Assembly (NCBI GenBank): GCA_012728445.1
Contig: JAAYFA010000288.1
Location: forward strand, 1 to 10,904
Reading direction: 5' to 3'
DNA length: 10,904 nt
Source: Clostridiales bacterium
Lineage (GTDB): Bacteria; Bacillota; Clostridia; Oscillospirales; Acutalibacteraceae
Under the pieces are notes generated by a model. The model was not told where the DNA came from. It did not search any database and saw only the letters and a program-made list of their open reading frames with translations. This document shows, in pieces, positions 7,436 through 10,904 of the stretch. Numbering within the stretch: the stretch's first letter is position 1; every line of letters begins with the position of its first letter. Both the position numbers and the translations under genes were made by a program.

Positions 7436-9319
7436 ATGGAGTATTTTGCAAAACATTATGAGGTAATTGTTGTTGGCGGCGGCCACGCGGGGATAGAAGC
7501 GGGCCTGGCGGCGGCGCGCCTTGGCTGCGCCGTTGCGGTATTTACCATTAATCTTGACTGGATCGGCAATTTGGCCTGTAACCCCTCCATTGGCGGGACA
7601 TCTAAGGGACATTTGGTGCGTGAAGTGGATGCGCTCGGTGGAGAAATGGCTAGAGCGGCCGATGCGAACACACTGCAAAGCCGTATACTCAACCTTGGCA
7701 AGGGGCCTGCTGTACACAGCTTGCGTGCGCAAATTGACCGCAGGACGTACAGCATCCATATGAAGCATGTGTTGGAATTGCAGGAAAACCTGGACCTTGT
7801 TCAGACTGAAATAACGCAAATCAATAAAACGCAAGAGGGGTTATGGCAGGTAAAAACGAGGGTGGAGGCCAACTACACGGCAGACTGTGTTATTTTGGCC
7901 ACCGGGACCTTCCTTGCGGGTAAAATTTATGTAGGGGACGTTTCCTACTCCGGCGGACCGGACGGGATGTTCCCTGCCAATGAGTTAGCCGTGTCACTCA
8001 AAACGCTCGGTTTGCCGATGCGCCGCTTTAAAACCGGACCGCCCTCGCGGGTGAATCGCAGGAGCATAGATAGTTCTAAATTAGAACCACAATATGGTGA
8101 TGAAAAAACAATAGCGTTCTCATTTTATAACGATGTTCCAATTAAGAATATTGAACCTTGCTATATTACCTATACCAATGAAGCGACCAAAAAGGTTGTG
8201 TTGGACAACATTCATCGTTCACCACTCTATGGCGGCAAAATTGATGGGGTAGGCCCCCGATATTGTCCGAGTCTTGAGGATAAGTTTGTCCGATTTGCTG
8301 AAAAAGAGCGCCATCAAGTATTTATTGAACCTTGTGGCGCGGATACGGAAGAGTTATATCTTCAAGGACTGTCCTCCTCTTTGCCGGAGGATGTGCAGTT
8401 GGCGTTTTTGCACACGGTCCCCGGTCTGGAGCATTGCGAGGTAATGCGCATCGGCTACGCCATAGAGTATGAATGCGTGGACCCACTTGCACTACGCCCG
8501 ACGCTCGAGTTTTTAGATTTTGAGGGGCTTTATGGCGCCGGACAGTTTAACGGTTCGAGCGGATATGAGGAAGCGGCGGCGCAAGGCTTGGTTGCGGGCA
8601 TTAACGCAGCCGGAAAAGTGAAGGGTAAAGATCCACTTGTACTCGACCGCGCAAGCTCCTATATTGGTACGCTTATAGATGACCTCGTCACGAAGGGTTG
8701 TTCCGACCCCTACAGGATGATGACCTCGCGTTCAGAATACAGGCTCATCTTGCGGCAGGACAATGCCGACCGCCGGTTGACCGAAATTGGTTATCAAATC
8801 GGCCTGATTTCAAAAGAACGCTATGAGAAGTTCTTGCACAAAGTAGAGTTGATCATTCAAGAACGCAAACGGGTTCATAAAGAAGTCATCTCTCCGTCAC
8901 AAGCACTCAACGACATACTTGTTTCACGTGAAACAACGCCGATAGAAACCGGCGTGCGCCTTGAAGAACTGTTCCGCAGACCGCAGCTCAATTACGAGGT
9001 GCTCACGGCGTTTGATACGAACCGACCAGACCTGACAGGGGATATATTTGAACAAGTCGAAATAGACATCAAATACGAGGGCTACATTAAGCGCCAACAA
9101 GCGCAGATTGATGAAATGCGCCGTCTGGAAGTCAGACCGCTGGGTGAAAACCTGGATTATGCAGAGATAAGCGGATTGCGTCTGGAAGCAAAAGAAAAGC
9201 TTAAAAAAATCCGCCCGCTGAATGTCGGGCAAGCATCGCGGATTTCGGGTGTCAGCCCTGCGGATATCTCGGTTCTGCTTATTTGGCTTGAGAAGGAACG
9301 GGAGAATGGGAAGCGCTGA
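7436..9319 (+). CDS. mnmG: FAD-dependent tRNA wobble-uridine modification enzyme MnmG (GidA)
   Basis: This is the FAD/NADH-binding partner of MnmE in the U34 modification complex. At 627 aa it is full length. The N-terminal dinucleotide-binding motif is VGGGHAGIEA (13-22), followed by the family signature NLACNPSIGGTSKGHLVREVDALGG with Cys48. Further MnmG patterns include RFKTGPPSRV, the active-site region PRYCPSLEDK and GLYGAGQFNGSSGYEEAAAQG. The C-terminal tRNA/MnmE-binding helical domain ends ISGVSPADISVLLIWL. GGAGGG lies 12 nt before the ATG. Codons 496-500 (VSRET) are encoded by a perfect parS palindrome. Bases about 8081-8220 are distinctly AT-rich (40 G/C in 8101-8220, i.e. 33%) compared with 63% in 7501-7560. 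A terminator follows the stop, and rsmG, the usual next gene, is absent. Confidence 0.97.
   Translation: MEYFAKHYEVIVVGGGHAGIEAGLAAARLGCAVAVFTINLDWIGNLACNPSIGGTSKGHLVREVDALGGEMARAADANTLQSRILNLGKGPAVHSLRAQIDRRTYSIHMKHVLELQENLDLVQTEITQINKTQEGLWQVKTRVEANYTADCVILATGTFLAGKIYVGDVSYSGGPDGMFPANELAVSLKTLGLPMRRFKTGPPSRVNRRSIDSSKLEPQYGDEKTIAFSFYNDVPIKNIEPCYITYTNEATKKVVLDNIHRSPLYGGKIDGVGPRYCPSLEDKFVRFAEKERHQVFIEPCGADTEELYLQGLSSSLPEDVQLAFLHTVPGLEHCEVMRIGYAIEYECVDPLALRPTLEFLDFEGLYGAGQFNGSSGYEEAAAQGLVAGINAAGKVKGKDPLVLDRASSYIGTLIDDLVTKGCSDPYRMMTSRSEYRLILRQDNADRRLTEIGYQIGLISKERYEKFLHKVELIIQERKRVHKEVISPSQALNDILVSRETTPIETGVRLEELFRRPQLNYEVLTAFDTNRPDLTGDIFEQVEIDIKYEGYIKRQQAQIDEMRRLEVRPLGENLDYAEISGLRLEAKEKLKKIRPLNVGQASRISGVSPADISVLLIWLEKERENGKR
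8920..8935 (+). promoter_or_regulatory. parS: parS centromere site inside mnmG
   Basis: The 16-mer TGTTTCACGTGAAACA is a perfect palindrome and matches the well-known Firmicutes ParB (Spo0J) binding consensus TGTTNCACGTGAAACA. Symmetry extends to 18 bp (8919-8936). It lies in mnmG coding sequence as codons for L-V-S-R-E-T-T. ParB clamps would load here and spread on both sides. It is 670 bp centre to centre from the second site and about 790 bp upstream of parA. Confidence 0.93.
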
Positions 9320-9347
9320 TGTCGGCTTACGATATGATTTAATGTTT

Positions 9348-9380
9348 AAAAAGGCCTTCCCGCTTGGGAGGCCTTTCTTT
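9348..9380 (+). terminator. Intrinsic terminator after mnmG
   Basis: About 30 bp after the mnmG stop, AAAGGCCTTCCC (9350-9361) pairs with GGGAGGCCTTT (9366-9376) around a GCTT loop. The stem is 11 bp with one bulged T, and the right arm runs into a T-rich tail (TTTCTTT). It should end transcripts coming through mnmE-mnmG and isolate parA from them. The A-run before the left arm could also give weak function on the - strand. Confidence 0.88.
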
Positions 9381-9418
9381 GTGGAAGAGGGGGAGACCTC
9401 TCCATCTGTGCACAGACA

Positions 9419-9439
9419 CCTCTCCTGTTGCAGGAGAGG
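9419..9439. repeat. Inverted repeat, 9-bp stem, TTG loop
   Basis: CCTCTCCTG (9419-9427) is perfectly complementary to CAGGAGAGG (9431-9439) with a 3-nt loop. It shares the seven-base core CTCTCCT/AGGAGAG with the inverted repeat at 9470-9490, while the bases flanking the core differ in a compensating way. There is no following T-run, so it is not a normal intrinsic terminator on the + strand. Confidence 0.85.
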
Positions 9440-9469
9440 AAAAGAAAGGAAAGAGGATTCTCATCCCCG

Positions 9470-9490
9470 GCTCTCCTATGTTAGGAGAGC
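9470..9490. repeat. Inverted repeat, 9-bp stem, TGT loop
   Basis: GCTCTCCTA (9470-9478) pairs perfectly with TAGGAGAGC (9482-9490) around a 3-nt loop. The outer and inner base pairs differ from those of the 9419-9439 stem (C-G to G-C, G-C to A-T) but pairing is kept in both. It is followed directly by the smaller TGTC/GACA hairpin. No T-run follows. Confidence 0.85.
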
Positions 9491-9589
9491 TGTCACCGCA
9501 AAGGGACATCGTCATCTGTGGATCACGTTCCCTAACCTCGACATTCTGCTGAAAATTGAGATTAGCCGCAATTCAAAGAACCTAAGCAT

Positions 9590-9605
9590 TGTTCCACGTG
9601 AAACA
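9590..9605 (+). promoter_or_regulatory. parS: parS centromere site upstream of parA
   Basis: TGTTCCACGTGAAACA matches the Firmicutes parS consensus exactly, including the C variant seen in Bacillus subtilis. Only the 6th base breaks palindromy, within an 18-bp frame at 9589-9606. It lies about 48 bp upstream of the presumed -10 box of parA, so ParB loaded here could also affect parAB transcription; that effect is inference. Confidence 0.96.
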
Positions 9606-9629
9606 AATATAATAAAACATCGAAAAATC

Positions 9630-9658
9630 TTTAATCTTTCCCCTTTATATGATATAAT
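9630..9658 (+). promoter_or_regulatory. Probable sigma-A promoter for parAB
   Basis: A perfect TATAAT -10 box (9653-9658) lies 17 bp after a weak TTTAAT -35 (9630-9635) in AT-rich DNA. Transcription would start near 9665, about 45 nt before the TTG start of parA. It sits downstream of the mnmG terminator and of parS, which is a sensible place for a parAB promoter. The weak -35 leaves some doubt. Confidence 0.65.
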
Positions 9659-9709
9659 TCGAGCAACAAACCTACATTACCATCCATAAACACAAAAGGA
9701 GAGAATAGA

Positions 9710-10486
9710 TTGGGAAAAACAGTAGCCATCGTCAATCAAAAGGGCGGTGTGGGCAAAACAACCACTGCCGTTAATCTGACCGCTGCTTTGGGCGCAAAGG
9801 GATATAAAGTCTTGCTTGTCGACATTGACCCTCAGGGCAATTCTACAAGTGGTTTTGGTATAAACAAGCGAAGTCTTGAAAAATCTATCTACGATGTGCT
9901 GATTAACAGTGCGCCTGTAGAGCAAGTCATCATTCAAACCGAGTTCCAAAACGTGTGGATTTTGCCGTCGAGCATGAGCCTTGCCGGCGCTGAATTGGAG
10001 CTGAGCGGACTGGATAAGCGGGAATCGCGCTTGAAAATGGCGCTTGCGCCTGTGAAAGACAGTTTTGATTATATATTCTTGGATTGCCCGCCGTCACTGG
10101 GGCTCATAACCTTGAACTCTTTATGCGCGGCAGACACGTTTTTTGTGCCGATCCAATGCGAGTTTTACGCATTGGAGGGGCTTTCACAGCTGATTTCCAC
10201 CGTCAGGCAGATAAAAAGGCTGTACAATCCTTATATTGAGTTAGAAGGTGTCTTGTTTACGATGTTTGACGGCAGGCTTAATTTGACCAATCAAGTGGTG
10301 GCTGATGCTAAGCGTTTCTTCCCAAAAAAGATTTATTCGTCCGTTATCCCGCGCAATGTCAGACTTTCCGAAGCGCCGAGTTTTGGCCGACCGGTTATGT
10401 ATTATGATAAAGCCTCTAAAGGCAGCCAGTCTTACGACGCGGTTGCCAACGAATTCTTAAAAATGAATGGTCAAAAACAGGTTTAG
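9710..10486 (+). CDS. parA: Chromosome partitioning ATPase ParA (Soj)
   Basis: This is a deviant Walker A ATPase that binds nucleoid DNA as an ATP dimer and, driven by ParB-parS, helps segregate and regulate origins. The 258-aa sequence has Walker A KGGVGKTTT (11-19, signature Lys 11), the switch/Walker A' motif DIDPQGN (38-44) with Asp40, and Walker B FLDCPPSLG (123-131). Arg189 (FDGRLNLT) and Arg218 (IPRNVRLSEAPS) line up in position with the DNA-binding arginines described for Bacillus Soj. The start must be TTG 9710, because no in-frame ATG or GTG lies near it and AAAGGAGAG is about 7 nt upstream. It begins at the Walker A region, as chromosomal ParA proteins do, without the N-terminal DNA-binding domain of plasmid ParA. 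The parB start is 29 bp downstream. Confidence 0.96.
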   Translation: MGKTVAIVNQKGGVGKTTTAVNLTAALGAKGYKVLLVDIDPQGNSTSGFGINKRSLEKSIYDVLINSAPVEQVIIQTEFQNVWILPSSMSLAGAELELSGLDKRESRLKMALAPVKDSFDYIFLDCPPSLGLITLNSLCAADTFFVPIQCEFYALEGLSQLISTVRQIKRLYNPYIELEGVLFTMFDGRLNLTNQVVADAKRFFPKKIYSSVIPRNVRLSEAPSFGRPVMYYDKASKGSQSYDAVANEFLKMNGQKQV

Positions 10487-10515
10487 ATAGAGAGTTAAAG
10501 AAAGGGTGAGCAACT

Positions 10516-10904
10516 ATGACACCAAAAATAGGTGGTCTGGGACGCGGATTGGATGCTTTGTTTGCGGATAACGCTGTGGAAGACGGCGGCTCCTCCGGCG
10601 CTGTCAGACTAAAGCTAATGGACATTGAACCCAACCGGGAGCAGCCACGTAAAAATTTTGATGAGGATGCCTTGAGTGAATTGGCGCAAAGCATCGCAGA
10701 CCATGGCATTATTCAGCCGCTGCTCGTGCGCCCTCTTGCGGACGGCGGCTATCAGCTTGTAGCGGGCGAACGCCGCTGGCGGGCGGCAAGGCTTGCGGGG
10801 CTAACCGAAGTCCCCGTCATGATAATGGAATTGACCGAAGATGAGGTCATGGTGCTGTCCCTTATAGAAAACCTGCAGCGCGAAGACCTCAACCCGATTG
10901 AGGA
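10516..10904 (+). CDS. parB: Chromosome partitioning protein ParB (Spo0J), 3' end outside window
   Basis: ParB is a CTP-dependent clamp that loads at parS and spreads. Only the first 129 codons are present, and the frame stays open to the window edge. The N-terminal LGRGLDALF (8-16) is the short basic segment that stimulates ParA ATPase in this family. The ParB/Srx CTP-binding domain follows, with IEPNREQPRKNF (37-48), HGIIQPLLVRP (63-73), GERRWRAARLAG (84-95) and ENLQRED (118-124), all typical of chromosomal ParB; the ENLQR and GERRWR boxes contact nucleotide in related proteins. The ATG is preceded by AAAGGGTGA with about 6 nt spacing. The helix-turn-helix and C-terminal dimer domains lie beyond the window. 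The two parS sites upstream support the call. It could be the Noc paralogue only if the missing part differs; position after parA argues for ParB. Confidence 0.95.
   Translation, partial: MTPKIGGLGRGLDALFADNAVEDGGSSGAVRLKLMDIEPNREQPRKNFDEDALSELAQSIADHGIIQPLLVRPLADGGYQLVAGERRWRAARLAGLTEVPVMIMELTEDEVMVLSLIENLQREDLNPIE

Larger units (their letters stand above)
9387..9508. repeat. Hairpin-rich intergenic element, repeat-like
   Basis: This noncoding segment between the mnmG terminator and parS is packed with inverted repeats. They are AGAGG/CCTCT (9386-9390 with 9397-9401), the 12-bp palindrome TCTGTGCACAGA (9405-9416), a perfect 9-bp stem at 9419-9439, a second perfect 9-bp stem at 9470-9490 with the same core, and TGTCaCC/GGGACA with a bulged A (9491-9508). 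A purine-rich linker (about 9432-9456) lies between the two large stems. The word CATCTGTG occurs at 9403-9410 and again at 9513-9520, just beyond. From memory, similar runs of CTCTCCT/AGGAGAG stems followed by GCTGTCA occur between genes in gut Clostridia, so I suspect a dispersed repeat. I could not verify copy number. No direct target duplication is evident. Confidence 0.6.

Noticed and set aside
9517..9525. DnaA-box-like TGTGGATCA suggesting oriC
   Set aside because: A single one-mismatch box; no cluster of boxes is visible and no dnaA or dnaN is nearby.
9222..9689. 155-codon + strand open frame spanning the end of mnmG and the intergenic region
   Set aside because: It begins inside mnmG in another frame, runs through the terminator, the hairpins and parS, and its product is basic and of low complexity with no recognisable pattern.

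Overview
The window reads as a piece of a Clostridia (Bacillota) chromosome, probably near Oscillospiraceae/Ruminococcaceae. This is inferred from an mreB-mreC-mreD-PBP2-minD order, a Firmicutes-type parS sequence, purine-rich Shine-Dalgarno sites, frequent TTG starts and mid-range GC. No rRNA or other marker is present to fix the genus. All recognised genes lie on the + strand.

Region 1 (1-5231) is a cell-envelope and shape block. It holds the 3' part of a secreted lipoprotein gene, then mreB, mreC, mreD and a class B penicillin-binding protein of the elongasome PBP2 type. Region 2 (5282-6004) is a MinD-family ATPase with no minC or minE beside it. It stops exactly where the membrane-targeting helix of MinD should follow. 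Region 3 (6043-9319) is mnmE and mnmG, whose products form the tRNA wobble-uridine modification enzyme. Gaps are short (2 to 65 bp) and no terminator is visible from the lipoprotein to mnmG, so these genes may be one transcription unit. A clear intrinsic terminator follows mnmG.

Region 4 (9320-9709) is about 390 bp without a convincing gene. It holds the terminator, a hairpin-rich repeat-like segment with two related 9-bp stems, a parS site, an AT-rich stretch and a probable promoter. In most Firmicutes rsmG (gidB) sits here, and it is absent. Region 5 (9710-10904) is parA (soj) followed by the first 129 codons of parB (spo0J), cut by the window edge.

The genes join three jobs. MreBCD plus PBP2 direct side-wall peptidoglycan synthesis. 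MnmE-MnmG modify tRNA. ParA-ParB with two parS sites, one inside the mnmG coding sequence, segregate the chromosome origin. The mnmEG-parAB group is normally close to oriC, but I see no DnaA-box cluster here. I did not find a wholly new system. The best leads are the MinD without a membrane anchor, the parS embedded in mnmG, the hairpin element occupying the rsmG position, and a nine-codon leader overlapping the minD start.
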